From positions 1-25,921 of the forward strand of contig PJAB01000471.1 of NCBI GenBank assembly GCA_002887195.1: a DNA stretch of 25,921 bases. The letters are read 5' to 3'. Position 1 is the first letter of the stretch. Each line of letters begins with the position of its first letter. The notes under the pieces are model-generated. The model did no database searches and was not told the origin of the DNA. It saw nothing but the letters and a program-made list of their open reading frames with translations. Of this stretch, positions 7,480-18,237 are shown one piece after another. The stretch is from Chrysochromulina parva. Its lineage: Eukaryota > Haptophyta > Prymnesiales > Chrysochromulinaceae. The position numbers were made by a program, and so were the translations under genes.

Positions 7480-8895
7480 ATGCCTAAGTCAAAGCGGCCG
7501 AAGCACATCCCGATCGTGCCGATCGTGCCGAAACAGAGGTCACCTCGGCCCAAGAAGTTGCGCGGCTGGGACTGGTGGCACTCCATTGGCGCGCCTCGCT
7601 ACGTCTGCGCTCCAATGGTCGACCAGAGCGAGAAGGCTTTTCGCATCCTCTGCTCTCAGCACGGCGTCGGCCTAAGTTACACGCCGATGCTCCTCGCATC
7701 CGTGCTCGCGCGTGACGTCATGTACCGGCAGGAAAATGTCGTTGATGACCACGAAGGTGCCTCGTCCGTTGCACCTCACCATCATGTCATGGCACAGCTC
7801 GGCGGGTCCGATGTGGCGAGTGTCGTTGAGGCTGCACGCTGGCTTGAAAATTCCAAGCTTCCAATTTGCGCCATCGACCTGAATCTCGGCTGCCCACAGT
7901 CGTGCGCCAAGCGCGGCGGCTACGGCTCTTTCCTCAAGTTGGACGACGCCGTCGCCATGGTGCGCGCGCTCGACGAAGCCCTGGTGCGCCTGCCAATCAC
8001 ATGCAAGATCCGCGCGCTCAACAAGCGTGGCGAGCTCGAGGAGATGGACAACCCGAAGCCAGACGCGGCGCGCACCGTCGCCTTTGCGCGCCGACTTGCC
8101 GAGGCTGGCGCCTCCCTCATCGCCGTGCACGGCCGGACGCGCGCACAAAAGGGGCGCGGTGCTGCAGACGCTTCTGTGATTGCCGCTGTAGCCTCGGCGC
8201 TTTCGAACAGCGGTGGGCGAGATGGACGAGGGATCCCTGTCATAGCCAACGGCAACATTCGCTCACGTGCAGACGCTGACGCCCTCATCGAGGCCACAGG
8301 TGCCGCAGCCGCCATGTCGGCCGAAGCGCTTCTTGCGAATCCTCGCATGTTTGACTCCGGCCACGAGAAGACGGTAGACAGTTGTGCCGTCGCGCTCGAA
8401 TACCTAGCTCTCGCGAGCTTGCCAGAACTCGCACCGCCGCCCCCTGTCGAGTGGGCTCGCGCGCACCTCGTCGCCATCTTGCGCCGCGCGTTGACGCTGC
8501 ACCCTGGCCCGGCTGCGGCGCTCGACAACGCATCGAGCTTAGAGGAGCTGCGCGAGGCGGTGCAGCAGCTGGACGCGAAACTTCCTCGAGACGCGCCAGA
8601 GCGCCCTTGTGCGCCGCCACGCCGTCGCTCGCTGGCAACTGAGCCGAACCCAGCACTCCCTCCCGAGGCGCCGGTCAGCGCCGGGGACGCGGCGGCTTTG
8701 GCGGCCAAACTGGCCGCCGAGGCGAGCCTACGCCGCGCACGTGGACGGCAAGAGCGGCATCGATTGAAGAGGGCGAGGACCATCGCGTCTCGCGAGGCGA
8801 GGCAGCTTGCAGCGGCGGCGGCTGCGCCAGCAGGTGGCTCCGGGCACGCTCACGCTCACGCCCACGCCGAAGATTCTGAAAGCGAAGTTGACTGA
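7480..8895 (+). CDS. DUS1: tRNA-dihydrouridine(16/17) synthase, Dus1 type
   Basis: This FMN-dependent enzyme reduces uridine to dihydrouridine in the tRNA D-loop. The 471-residue frame starts at the ATG at 7480; an in-frame GTG 15 bases upstream is not needed. Landmarks are APMVDQSEKAFRIL at about 44-57, YTPMLLA at 67-73 (characteristic of Dus1), and DLNLGCPQ at 133-140 followed by AKRGGYGSFL. Cys138 in GCP is the family's catalytic residue. HGRTR at 217-221, ANGNI at 256-260 and MSAEALLANPRMF at 279-291 complete the flavin-binding barrel. The C-terminal 100 residues are Ala/Arg-rich and end with a small HAHAHAHA stretch and an acidic tail, probably disordered. No intron is seen. Confidence 0.95.
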   Translation: MPKSKRPKHIPIVPIVPKQRSPRPKKLRGWDWWHSIGAPRYVCAPMVDQSEKAFRILCSQHGVGLSYTPMLLASVLARDVMYRQENVVDDHEGASSVAPHHHVMAQLGGSDVASVVEAARWLENSKLPICAIDLNLGCPQSCAKRGGYGSFLKLDDAVAMVRALDEALVRLPITCKIRALNKRGELEEMDNPKPDAARTVAFARRLAEAGASLIAVHGRTRAQKGRGAADASVIAAVASALSNSGGRDGRGIPVIANGNIRSRADADALIEATGAAAAMSAEALLANPRMFDSGHEKTVDSCAVALEYLALASLPELAPPPPVEWARAHLVAILRRALTLHPGPAAALDNASSLEELREAVQQLDAKLPRDAPERPCAPPRRRSLATEPNPALPPEAPVSAGDAAALAAKLAAEASLRRARGRQERHRLKRARTIASREARQLAAAAAAPAGGSGHAHAHAHAEDSESEVD

Positions 8896-9073
8896 GGACA
8901 CTGAAGATTGAAGATCTAGTGCTGCTGAAGAGCACCGGGTAAAGTTGTGGGCTCGGTGACCCTCTCTCGAGTTCCGCTGAGTGAGAGGAGAGAGTGCCCC
9001 GGCGCGGCGGAGCCATAACTTGGCCGAACTTTCCGTAACGGCCAATTCACAGTGTGTAACGTCGAGGATCAGG

Positions 9074-9385
9074 ATGAAGACCGCCCCCGGGCCCGATGGG
9101 CGTTTCAGCACTGCTGCAATTGCAGCCGCCCTTGGCATAGATACATCGGCGCCGCCTCAACAGTTGACGCCTGCCATGTACTCACTCACCTTTGGCGGGC
9201 TGCAGCCTGCCTCGATTTCGTATGGTATGCCAGGCGATCATTCAGGCTTAAATGGGCCACCGTCCTCGAACTACTTCCAGCACTCAGTCGCGCGCAAGTC
9301 GGGCTGGAACTCAAGGACGATGCAGCCCGAGCAATATGGCCAGCAACGGACCATCCGCGGGATCCAAACCTGGACGCGGTGGTGA
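9074..9385 (+). CDS. Small unrecognised ORF, Ser/Gly/Pro-rich
   Basis: The frame gives 103 residues from the ATG at 9074. It begins MKTAPGPDGRFSTAAIAAAL and includes QQLTPAMYSLTFGGLQPASI and a Gln/Arg/Trp-rich end. Composition is balanced and codon choice resembles neighbouring genes, unlike the two other open frames on this strand. I do not recognise it. The final codons overlap a good donor-like GTGAGG at the stop, so the gene could continue past an intron into the 267-bp gap before the metaxin stop; I could not find a convincing next exon. It lies 178 bp after the Dus1 stop. Confidence 0.4.
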   Translation: MKTAPGPDGRFSTAAIAAALGIDTSAPPQQLTPAMYSLTFGGLQPASISYGMPGDHSGLNGPPSSNYFQHSVARKSGWNSRTMQPEQYGQQRTIRGIQTWTRW

Positions 9386-9652
9386 GGTGCGCACCGCACT
9401 CCGTACGATGTCACTCGCGTGCTCTCGTCGTCATCTGTTACGCATGTGTTGTGTAACAGTGTCGTCACAGTTGTTGTGTGCCGCTACATCGCTCTCATCC
9501 GACCACCTGTTTCTCGGAAGAGAGAGTATCTGTAATGCCCACCGCCCACAAAGACCTAACGCCTGCAGGACCCGCCGCAGCATGGCAAATGTAAATGTTT
9601 CGCGAACCCGGCCTTCTAGCTCGGCTTCGTCGCCTCGGCGCGCCCATCAGCA

Positions 9653-10687
9653 TCACTCATCGTCCGACGAAGCCTGCTCTCGCTCGCGGCCAAATGTGTC
9701 CACCGCGAGCGCATACGCCACCGCCGCCCCGACGGTCGTGAGGACGGCGTTTCGCGAGCGCCGCCGGAAGCGCTGCTGTTCAGGGGTTCGATGCTTGCCT
9801 GTCATCGACGCGCCGGCCGCCTGGGCGGCTGCCGCATCATCTGCCGCCTGCTGCTCAGCATATTCGCGCGCATTCGTGCTCGGGGTTCGCACCGCCGGCA
9901 CGACCGCGGGCAGTAGCGGCGCGCTGCCCTCGAAGTACTTTTCCGCGATCCTCTCGCAGAAGACCACAAGGTTCAGGTGCGTACGCATCGCGGCGCGGAG
10001 GTGGTCCTTGGGAAGGGGGCAGCGCAGCACCGCGCTCAAGTAGGCAAAGGCGCTCGCATCCAGGCTCGTCGGTGCGTCACCATGGAAGAATGGCCGGTTG
10101 CCCAGTCGCACGGAGAGGGCAGAGAGCGCAGCATCGCCATACGCGTACGCTGCCGCGGCGTCCAGGACGCGCCGCCGTGCCAGCTGCGAGTGAACGCGAC
10201 GGCGCAGCATCCAAGGCACGTAGAAGCAGAGTGGTATGGGTAGCGAAGCGCCCAGTACGGGCCGCACAACCGTGTCGTAGTTGGTCTCCTCCTCCCACCA
10301 CGAGTAGAGCAGCGCAATATGCAGCCGCTCTTCGATGAGTGCTGTGAAGGCGAGGCTCTCGGCTTTTTGTTCCGCGCTGAGCCGCGCGTCGAGGTCGTGG
10401 CCGAGCGCCACGAGCGCCTGGCACACCGCATGCGGCTCCGCCAACTGGCGGCTGCCTGCCACGTTTGTAGTCTGCAACATTGGCAGCTCGCCGCTGACGC
10501 TCGCGTGCAGCCTGCCGCACGACTCGACCATAAAGTCGACGCCCTCACGCAGACCGCTGAATCTCATCCACGCGACCGCTTTAGAGCTCGCGGCGTCCAT
10601 CGACGGCATGCCCCATGCCGGGCCGAAGGCCAGCAGCCGAATGGGCGTGCGTGCGTGCGTGTCGTGCCGTGAAGGTTGGTCAGACAT
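9653..10687 (-). CDS. MTX: Metaxin-type mitochondrial outer-membrane protein
   Basis: Metaxins are GST-fold components linked to the SAM/TOB complex that inserts beta-barrel proteins in the mitochondrial outer membrane. The start is taken as the ATG at 10687, giving 344 residues, because homology begins at once: LLAFGPAWGMPSMDAASSKA and WMRFSGL match the metaxin thioredoxin-like N-terminus. Residues 110-165 carry ALIEERLHIALLYSWWEE followed by FYVPWMLRRRVHSQL. Residues 185-250 carry LSVRLGNRPFFHGDAPTSLD and the HLNLVVFCERIAEKYF helix, which are the GST C-terminal domain hallmarks. A likely tail anchor lies at about 314-329 (AVLTTVGAAVAYALAV). The frame is open further upstream, with another ATG at 10792, but that extension is unlike any metaxin. 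It lies 192 bp downstream of NAT10 on the same strand. Confidence 0.9.
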   Translation of the reverse strand: MSDQPSRHDTHARTPIRLLAFGPAWGMPSMDAASSKAVAWMRFSGLREGVDFMVESCGRLHASVSGELPMLQTTNVAGSRQLAEPHAVCQALVALGHDLDARLSAEQKAESLAFTALIEERLHIALLYSWWEEETNYDTVVRPVLGASLPIPLCFYVPWMLRRRVHSQLARRRVLDAAAAYAYGDAALSALSVRLGNRPFFHGDAPTSLDASAFAYLSAVLRCPLPKDHLRAAMRTHLNLVVFCERIAEKYFEGSAPLLPAVVPAVRTPSTNAREYAEQQAADDAAAAQAAGASMTGKHRTPEQQRFRRRSRNAVLTTVGAAVAYALAVDTFGREREQASSDDE

Positions 10688-10879
10688 GACGCGCCGGCGT
10701 TTTGCAAAAGGCACTCGTCTCGCTGTCGAACGCGTCGTCACGAGCGGTACGATCAAGCTATACCCACATTTCGGAATAGAGTGTGGATGCATTGCGGGGC
10801 TTCTAGTATCGGGTCTGTTCTTTCGTGACAAAAAAGTTGAATTCCACAATGACACACAGACACACCTGAGACCGCGGGT

Positions 10880-12008
10880 TCAGGCAGTCTTCGGCCTCTT
10901 GCTTGGCTTGCCATCATCGCGCCGGGGCCGTTTCGAGTCGTCCTTGTCCTTGCCCTTGGCCGTCTTGACGGGCACGCCTCCGCCGCTCTCAGCAGCGGCA
11001 TCGCGGCCTGCACTCTTGACGCTCACCGAGCGGGGCACGCCCGCGCCGCCGAGCGCCGCAGCCCACTCGGCCTCGGACCCCTTGATGGCATAGCGCGAGA
11101 GTTCCTTGCCCTCGTCCTTGAGCCACGCGGCCTGCCTCTGCGCCTGCTCTGCCTGCAGCGCGCGCAGGCTCGCCGCGGCGCCCGCGTCCATCTCGTCGCT
11201 CAGTTTGGTCTTCATCGGACGGAGCGCGCTGCCAGCGGCGTCGGCGAGGGCGGCGTCGGGCAAGCTCGCGCCCTCGGCTGCCTCCTCAACCGCGCGCAGC
11301 GTGCTCACCATGCGCCGGACCGCCTTATTGAACAGTGCGAGCAGCTGCGAGGCAGGTAGCCCGAGCTCGGCCGCGAGCTCCTCTAGCGTCTTGTGCTGGA
11401 GTCCGAGCCCGAGGAGAATTGCCGCCTGCACGTGCGAGAGCGGAGTGCGCAGCCGATTGGTGAAGCGGAGCGACGCGAGCAGCGGCACGAGGTCCATGAC
11501 CAGATGGTGATCGACGAGGTTGTGCGCGTACGAGTGCAGCCGACGCATATCGTAACTACCGAGCAGAAATTGGAGCTGCTCGGCCGTTGGCGCCGCCGGC
11601 TGCCCGTCCTCGGCAGGCTGCAGATCGGGTGCGAGGAGGCTCAGGGCGAGATCCACGCCCATCTTGCTCATCGCGAGGCCGAGGAGAGACGTGAGACGTC
11701 GCCGAAAGTCGCCCGCGTACTGGCGGGCCCACTCGCCCTGGCTGGCGACGCCCTCGTCGGCGCCGCCGAGCGCTCGCACCACGATCGCCGTGTGCTCTCC
11801 GGTCGTCTCATTGACCGTCTGGCGCACATACATCGGCAAGAAGCCGAGCCGATGCCAATAGCGGAAGAGTGGCTGCGTCAGGCCGAAGGAGGCGCCGAGC
11901 CAATGCAGCCGTTCTGCCGGCCGCTGTGCAAGCGTGAGCAGAAGCGGCGGCAGCGCGGCACGTGGCGTGAGCTCCTCAGTGAGCAGCGCGCTGCTGCTGC
12001 CGCCCTCC

Positions 12009-12058
<50 letters not shown>

Positions 12059-14242
12059 TTCGTCTTCGTCGTCCCGTGCACGCTTCTGCTTCTGCTTCTT
12101 CTTCTCTTCCTTCTTGGACGGCTTGGTCGGCTTTGAAGCGCTCCCGCCGCCGCCGCTGCCCGCGCCGCTGCTCCGGCCATTGCCACCCGCGCTCCCCTCG
12201 GGCATCTGCGGCCCCATGTCACCCTGGTAGTAATGGATGAGCTGGTCGATGGCGCGCGAGCCGTAGCCCATGTGCTGCATGTCCGGATGCACCGCGACGC
12301 GCACGACCCGCGCACCCGAGAGGGCGGCAAAATCGCTCTCCTGGAACTGCTGCGAGAGCGTCCATGGGATCAGGTCGCCAGAGGGTGCCTCGCCACGGCT
12401 CATCGATTTCTTGACGCTCTCCTTCGAGATTGCGCCTTCGAGGCACACCTGCACGACGGCGAGCACGTCGGGCAGCCGGGTCGCATTCACGTCCACTGGC
12501 CCGAGCAGCGCAAAGAGCTGGTGCGCGGGCGCGTCGGACATGAGCTGAAGGTCATTCGGCGTGTTCTTGTAGTGCGACGCGACGAAGAGCGCCACCATAC
12601 GCTGCAGGAACGCCTCCGACGCGGAGTGGTACGAGAAGAGGGCGTCCCGGTCGACCCAGTAGAGCTCACAGTCGGATGGGTGCGGACAGCCGCTCACGCT
12701 GGGCACGTGCGAGGCGGCCTCGAGGCAGAGCACGTCGTGCAGCCAGCGCTCGATAGGGTCGCCGCGCGCGTAACGGATAGGCTCTTCGAGCGTCACCTCG
12801 CGCAACGTGCGCCCGCCGCCGCCGCCGCCTACGCCGCCCTCGGCCGCCGCCTGCGCTGCCGAGAGCATCGCGCTGTCGGCGCCGTTGCTTGGCGTCTTGT
12901 TCGAGCGGAGCTGCTCGATGAGCTTGAGCGAGAGCGCGCGGCCGGTGCCCTCGTATCCGTTGACCGTTGACGCGAGGAAGACGAGGTACGGCCCGAGGAG
13001 CGCGCGCACCTGCGGGATCGGGATGGCGGCGGCCTCGTCGACGACGAGCAGCTCGGCCTGAGAGAGGAGCTGCGCGTCGGTCGGCTCGATGTACTGGATG
13101 GTCTGCCGGTGCTGATGGAACACGTTGATGCGCACCACAGCTTTCTTCAGCTCAGGGTTGGTCGACTCAACGACAGTGAAGTCGATGTGCTCTTTGTACT
13201 CGAGCGCGTCAAAGCCCTTGAGCACAAACTCGAAGAGGGTGCGAAGGTTCTCGGGCGAGGGCGAGGTGACGAAGATGTTGGCGTAGCCGTACGCGATCGC
13301 GGCCGCCAGCGAGAGCCCGAGCGCCGCCGACTTGCCGCGCCCACGCGCGGCAGTGAGAGCAACGGTCGTCCGTAGCGACTTCTCGCCGGCCGCTTCCACA
13401 AACGAGAGCACTGCCTTCGCCTGGTCGAGGGTAGCCACCTTGGAGATGATGGCGCCGACTGGCTGCGTGTCGCGCAGCGACTCCTTGAGCGCGCGCAGCT
13501 CGCGCGACTCGAAGACCCCGCCCTTGCTGCCGCCCACCATTGCCACAGCGCCACTGGCGCTGCCGCCTGCTCCCTCATCGGGAGCAGCTATGGGCTTGAT
13601 GGCGCGCGAGTGCGTCGAGATGGGCAGCACGTTGAGCTCATCGTCGAGGACGAGGCAGGCGGCGCACGAGGCGAGCGAGAGGATGAAGCGCTCGTTGAAA
13701 CGCGGCTGGATGTCCGAGTGCGCCTCGGTGCGGTAGCGTGCATGCACGTCCATCGACATCGCGTAGAGCTGCTTGAGGCTCGACATCGACTTAAGGAGCA
13801 GCACGACGATGCCACCGCCCTCGACGGTCTCGACGGTGCGCGCGAGCACGTTGGGTGTGACAGCCTCAAAGTCCTGCAGCACCAGCATCCCAAAGGTGTT
13901 GCCGAGGACGCGCTGCGTCTCCTTGTAGTAGCAGTACGAGATGTCGGTGGAGGAGATGAAGAGCTCGAAAGGGTCGTCTTTGTCGGGGTCGAGCAGCCCG
14001 CGCTGGATCATCTTCTTGATCTGGCGCATGCGCTTCTTGCGATGCGTCGTGAAGCCCAGATCCTTCTTGTAGCACCAGAGCACCGACGGCCGCGCCTTGA
14101 CAACCGCCTTGGAGAGCATGTAGTGCAGGTTGACAACCTGCTCGCGGCCCGCGTCGCCGACGATGATGAAGAGCGAGCGATGACGCAGCTTGACGCCGTT
14201 CTCGATGAGTGTGCGCACGCGCGAGTCCACCTTCTTGCGCAT
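10880..14242 (-). CDS. NAT10: RNA cytidine acetyltransferase NAT10/KRE33
   Basis: This nucleolar ATP- and acetyl-CoA-dependent enzyme makes N4-acetylcytidine in 18S rRNA and, with an adaptor, in tRNA. The frame gives 1120 residues without an intron from the first ATG, 14242; it begins MRKKVDSRVRTLIENG, as in animals. Residues 35-190 hold the N-terminal TmcA-like domain (SVLWCYKKDLGF, NTFGMLVLQDFEA). Walker A is GRGKSAALG at about 301-309 and Walker B is VVDEAAAIP at 400-408. The acetyltransferase motif is VVRVAVHPDMQHMGYGSRA at about 646-664, with the Q-x-x-G-x-G acetyl-CoA loop. GLTQPLFRYW and the C-terminal tRNA-binding-like region follow. An insertion at about 672-750 contains a Lys-rich then Asp/Glu-rich run. 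The C-terminus is basic, as expected for nucleolar targeting. Confidence 0.98.
12005..12076. repeat. Hexanucleotide (CTCGTC) microsatellite inside NAT10
   Basis: A run of CTCGTC hexamers, shading to CTTCGT, encodes on the minus strand the alternating Asp-Glu tract at about residues 724-746 of NAT10. It follows a Lys-rich KKEEKKKQKQKRAR segment. The unit is two codons long, so copy-number change keeps the frame. Confidence 0.9.
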
Positions 14243-14543
14243 GGTCGAGGCGCCGGCGACGACAGATAGGAGCGTCGGACTGGTCGGAAGGGATGGACAC
14301 GTCGCCAGAATATCAACACAACACTTTCCCAATTTCGCAAGTTCACAATCTTTTCACCTTAGCCCTCGATAAACCGCATGTCTCCGCCAAAGCTTGTCAC
14401 AAAAATCGTCGCCCTAATTGTCTCTGTCATCAGCTAAGAAGTAAAACACCCTCGACGGCCTCTGCCTTCTAAGAAGCGAAGACGCGCGCTCCGCTCGCCT
14501 CTGCCAACACGCTCTCTTCGACCGTACATCTCCCGCCGCCGTC
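14243..14543. promoter_or_regulatory. Divergent NAT10/SPT5 promoter region
   Basis: This is a 301-bp interval between divergent ATGs of two housekeeping genes. It is clearly more AT-rich between 14310 and 14450 than the flanking coding DNA. A pyrimidine-rich leader precedes the SPT5 ATG. No TATA box is obvious. Shared bidirectional control is inferred from the arrangement, not shown. Confidence 0.5.
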
Positions 14544-17500
14544 ATGCCGCCGCGCAAGCGTATGATGGACTCCGCCTCGGATGTGGGCTCAGAGACGGGC
14601 TCAGTCTTCGGAGGCGACGACGACGATGACCGCGAGGCAGGCAAGCGAGAGATGGAGGCTGCGCGCAAGGCGGCCAAGGCGCAGAAGCGCGCCCGCTCGC
14701 AGTTCATCGACGATGACGTTGAGGTCGAGGACGAGGAGGGCGCCAGCGACGACGATGACGAAGACGCCGAGGATGGCGACGTTTACGAGGAGGACGCAGG
14801 CGCCGAGCAAGTGAGCGCCAAGCAGGCCGAGAGGGAGAATCGGCAGTTTGACGTCCAGCGCCGTCTCGAGGAGGACGCCAAGCTGCAGGAGCAGGTGCGC
14901 GAGCGCTTCGAAGGCGAGAACGCGCAGCGCTACACGCGCGAGGCGCTCGAGGAGGACGAGGAGGACGGTTCCGGCGCACGCTTCCGGGACCTGCCCGACG
15001 CCACGCGCGACCCGCGCATGTGGCTCATGAAGTGCAAGCCCAACCAGGAGAAGATGCTCGTGATCCAGCTGATGCAAAAGTTCCTCGACTCGATGCACAC
15101 CGACAAGCCGCTCCAGATCAAATCAGCCGCGTGCACTGACATCAAGGGGTACATATACATCGAGGCCTACAAAGAGCTTCATGTGCGCGAGGCCACTCAG
15201 GGCCTCAACAATCTCTTCTACAAAATCACGCAGGTAGGAAGCGCCGCCGCCGCCGCCGCCGCCGTGCCCGCCCGCCCGCCACCCTCACCCTCGCCTCGCC
15301 TCGCCTTGCCCGCCTCGCCCTTCGCACCCCCGCCTCGCCCTTCACATCCACCGTTCACATCCACCGCACCCGCCCGCTCCGCGCCCGCCGCATCCCCCGC
15401 CGCCTGCTTTCGCCAGGTGCCCGTCCATGTGAGGACCGCTGGTTGCCCTTGCTTGCATGCTGAGTGTGTCTGATCGCCTGCCTCATCAGGTGCCCGTCAA
15501 CGAGATGACCGACGTGATGCGCGTGCGCGTCGACGCCAAGAAGAAACCGCTCCAGCGCAACTCATGGGTGCGCATCCGGCGTAACGACGAGTACAAGGAC
15601 GACCTCGCACAGGTGGTCGACCTTGACAATGATGCCAAGCGTGCCAGGGTGCGCCTAATCCCACGGCTGCGCGTGTACGTCACGCGCGGCCTCGACGACG
15701 ACGACACGGGCGCGCGCACGATGCGACCCCCGGCCAAGCTCTTCATCCCTGAGGAGATCGAGCGCTTTGGTGGCGAGTGCTCGCAGTCGACGCGCAATGG
15801 GCGGAAGCACTTCAACTATGATGGCAACGAATTCGAGGATGGCCTTCTGCTCAAGTACTACTCGGTGCGCAATCTGCGATGGGGCGACGAGATCTCGCCC
15901 TCGCTCGCGGAGTTCGAGCGCTTCAAGGCCGGGCTTGGCGAGCATGCCGAGGAGGAGCTGCTCGCGGCGGTGCAGTCGACGGACCTCGCGCCGAAGGAGA
16001 GCTTCGCGCCGGGAGACATCGTCAAGGTGCGCGAGAACTCGGACCTCAAGCACATCGTGGGCGTGGTCCAGTCGATCAACGGCTCGACGGGTGCGGTCGT
16101 CATCATGCCCACCTCGACCGACGGCCTCTTTAAGGAGAAACTCTTCAAGAATGGCCTCTCCTTCCAGCCGGAGCAGCTCCAGAAATGGTTCAAGATGGGC
16201 GACCACGTCAAGGTGGTGGGCGGCACGCGGCACGTGGGCGAGACCGGCCTAATCGTGCGCGTCGGGCGGACGGCGGTGACCGAGGGCACCGAGCGGCGCG
16301 CGGCCGCACCCGATCAGCTGTACATCTTCTCGGACCTGACGCAGATGGAGATCGTCGTGCCCGCCGCGCACGTGCAAGAGTGCTCCGATGTCTCGTCCGG
16401 TCTAGAGACGCTCGGCCAGTACCAGCTACATGACCTGGTGACGCTCGATCGCACGGGCGCCGGCGTGATCATCAAGGTCGAGCACTCGTCCTTCAAGGTG
16501 CTCTCGACGACCAATGAAGAACTCGCGATCGATCACGCCCAGATGGGGCGCAAGAAGAGCTCGCGAGGAGCCGTGACGCTCGGGGCCGACCAGAAAAAGC
16601 TCGAGGCCAACTCTCCAGTCAACATCATCGAGGGCGCGCACAAGGGGCAGGCGGGCATCGTGAAGCATGTCTTCAAGTCCTTCCTCTTCGTGCACGATGT
16701 CAAGCGCAAGGAGCAGAGCGGCATCATGTGCGTGCGCTCGCGCCAGTGCGTGCTCGCCGACGGCTCCGATTTCAAGCCGACTGTGCAAGGCTACGAGTCA
16801 TCGGGATCGGAGATGGACGACGGTGGCGGGGGCGGGGGGCGTACCTCGTTCGTGCCGCAGTCGCCCTCGCACTCGGGTGCCTCCGCCTTCGGGCAGGCCA
16901 TTGGCGGCTTCGGCGGCGGCGGTGCCTTTGGCAGCGGCTTCGGTGACGATGGCGGGCGCGGCAAGGGCAAGGGCGGCGGGCGCGGCGGCGGGCGCGGGCG
17001 CGGGCGCGGCCCCGACCCGCTGGTGGGCAAGATCGTGCGCATGACGCGCGGCAGTTGGAAGGGCTACCATGGCACCGTCAAAAAGGTCGACGAGAAGAAC
17101 GCCCTGGTCGAGCTCCAGGGCAAGCAGAAGATGGTGACCGTGCCCAAGGACGCTCTCTTCGAGTTCTCGAGCGGCGGCGGCGGCGGGGGTGGCGGCGGGG
17201 GCGGGGGGGGCGGCGGGGGCTTCGTGGCTTCGTTCGGTGCGCGCTGGGCAGACGGTTCTCGCACGCCCTCGCACGATTCCGGCCCCAGCGGGCTGCGCAC
17301 GCCGCTGCGCGCGGACGGCTTCCGTACGCCCATGCACGACTCGTTCGGCGGCTCGCAGACGCCGATGCACGACGGCTCGCGCACGCCGATGCACATGGGT
17401 GCCTTCGGCTCGCAAACGCCGCTGCACGACAGCTTCGCCCCGGGCACGCCCATGCACGATGGCTCGCGCACTCCGCTCCACGGCACCTCTGTCTGGGATC

Positions 17501-18237
17501 CGGCCGCGCGCACGCCCGCGCACCGCCCCGAGACGCCCAAGTACGAAGACTCCTTCGCGTCAGAATGGGCCAACATGGGAGGCTCGGGCAGCCAGTCGCC
17601 CTTCCACTCGGGCCAGGCAGCCGGCAAGGGTGCGGACCTGATGGACGCGGGCTATGGCACCTTCATGGGCGGGCTCGGGGGCGGGCTCGCCTCCAACCCT
17701 TTCCTAGACACGGGGAACCCCTTTGCCATGTCCTCGGACGCGAGTCCATTTGGCAATTCGACGCCGATCGGCTCGGACTTTGGGAAGCTCCCATCGATCG
17801 CGGGCTCCTCCTCGACGAACGTCGGCTCGAGCCAGTGGACGCCCACGTCGCCCGCCGGCTCGACCAACCCGAACGCCTCGCCTTTCCCCGCCCACGGCGG
17901 CGCGGGCGGTAACGATGAGCCCACGCTGCCCGACAACATCCGGGTGAAGCTGCTCACCGACGGGCGCCAAGGCACGATCGCCGAAGTCGACGGCGCCTCG
18001 TACGGCATCGAGGTCGAGCCGGGCGAGCCACTCATCAAGGTGCGACGCGAGGAGATCGAGGTGGTGCGCCCCGCCAAGAAGGATCGGCTCGTCATCATCA
18101 AGGGCGAGCTCAGAGGGCACACGGGCACCCTGATTGGTATCGACGGCACCGATGGCATCGTCAAGATGACTACCAACTCGGACATCAAGATCCTCGACCT
18201 CAAGTCATGCGCCAAGCTCGCTGATGTGCTCGGCTGA
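14544..18237 (+). CDS. SPT5: Transcription elongation factor SPT5 (two exons)
   Basis: The large DSIF subunit clamps RNA polymerase II during elongation with SPT4. Exon 1 (14544-15233, 230 codons) and exon 2 (15490-18237) join in phase 0 to give 1145 residues. Residues 20-90 are acidic, as usual. The NGN domain runs from about 156 (DPRMWLMKCKPNQEKMLVIQ) across the splice junction to VPVNEMTDVMRV. KOW modules follow, beginning RNSWVRIRRNDEYKDDLAQV, with later ones near GDIVKVRENSDLKHIVGVVQ, GDHVKVVGGTRHVGETGLIV and VGKIVRMTRGSWKGYHG (about 740). A poly-Gly linker leads to the C-terminal repeat region at about 815-920, built of TP(M/L)HD(G/S)-type units, likely CDK9-type kinase targets. The final KOW starts near 1042 (DNIRVKLLTDGRQGTIAEV). 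The protein is complete at both ends. Confidence 0.97.
15234..15489 (+). other. SPT5 intron (GT-AG, 256 bp)
   Basis: The donor is CAG|GTAGGA after 15233. The acceptor is CATCAG before 15490, and joining restores the NGN domain in phase 0. The intron is pyrimidine-rich with a (GCC)n run at 15243-15264. It is free of in-frame stops until TGA at 15471-15473, so a retained intron would be translated for 79 extra codons. A second CAG acceptor-like site sits at 15414-15416. Confidence 0.92.

Noticed and set aside
8895..9540. TGTAA as polyadenylation signal (near 9055, 9452 and 9531)
   Set aside because: The green-algal signal appears after some plus genes but is absent at suitable distances from most minus-strand genes here, so it is not consistent enough to call.
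10688..10855. Metaxin N-terminal extension from the upstream GTG or the ATG at 10792
   Set aside because: The extension shows no metaxin similarity, while the family's N-terminus begins shortly after the ATG at 10687.
14243..14332. NAT10 start at the upstream TTG (30 extra residues)
   Set aside because: It is not an ATG, and homology to NAT10 begins exactly at the ATG at 14242.
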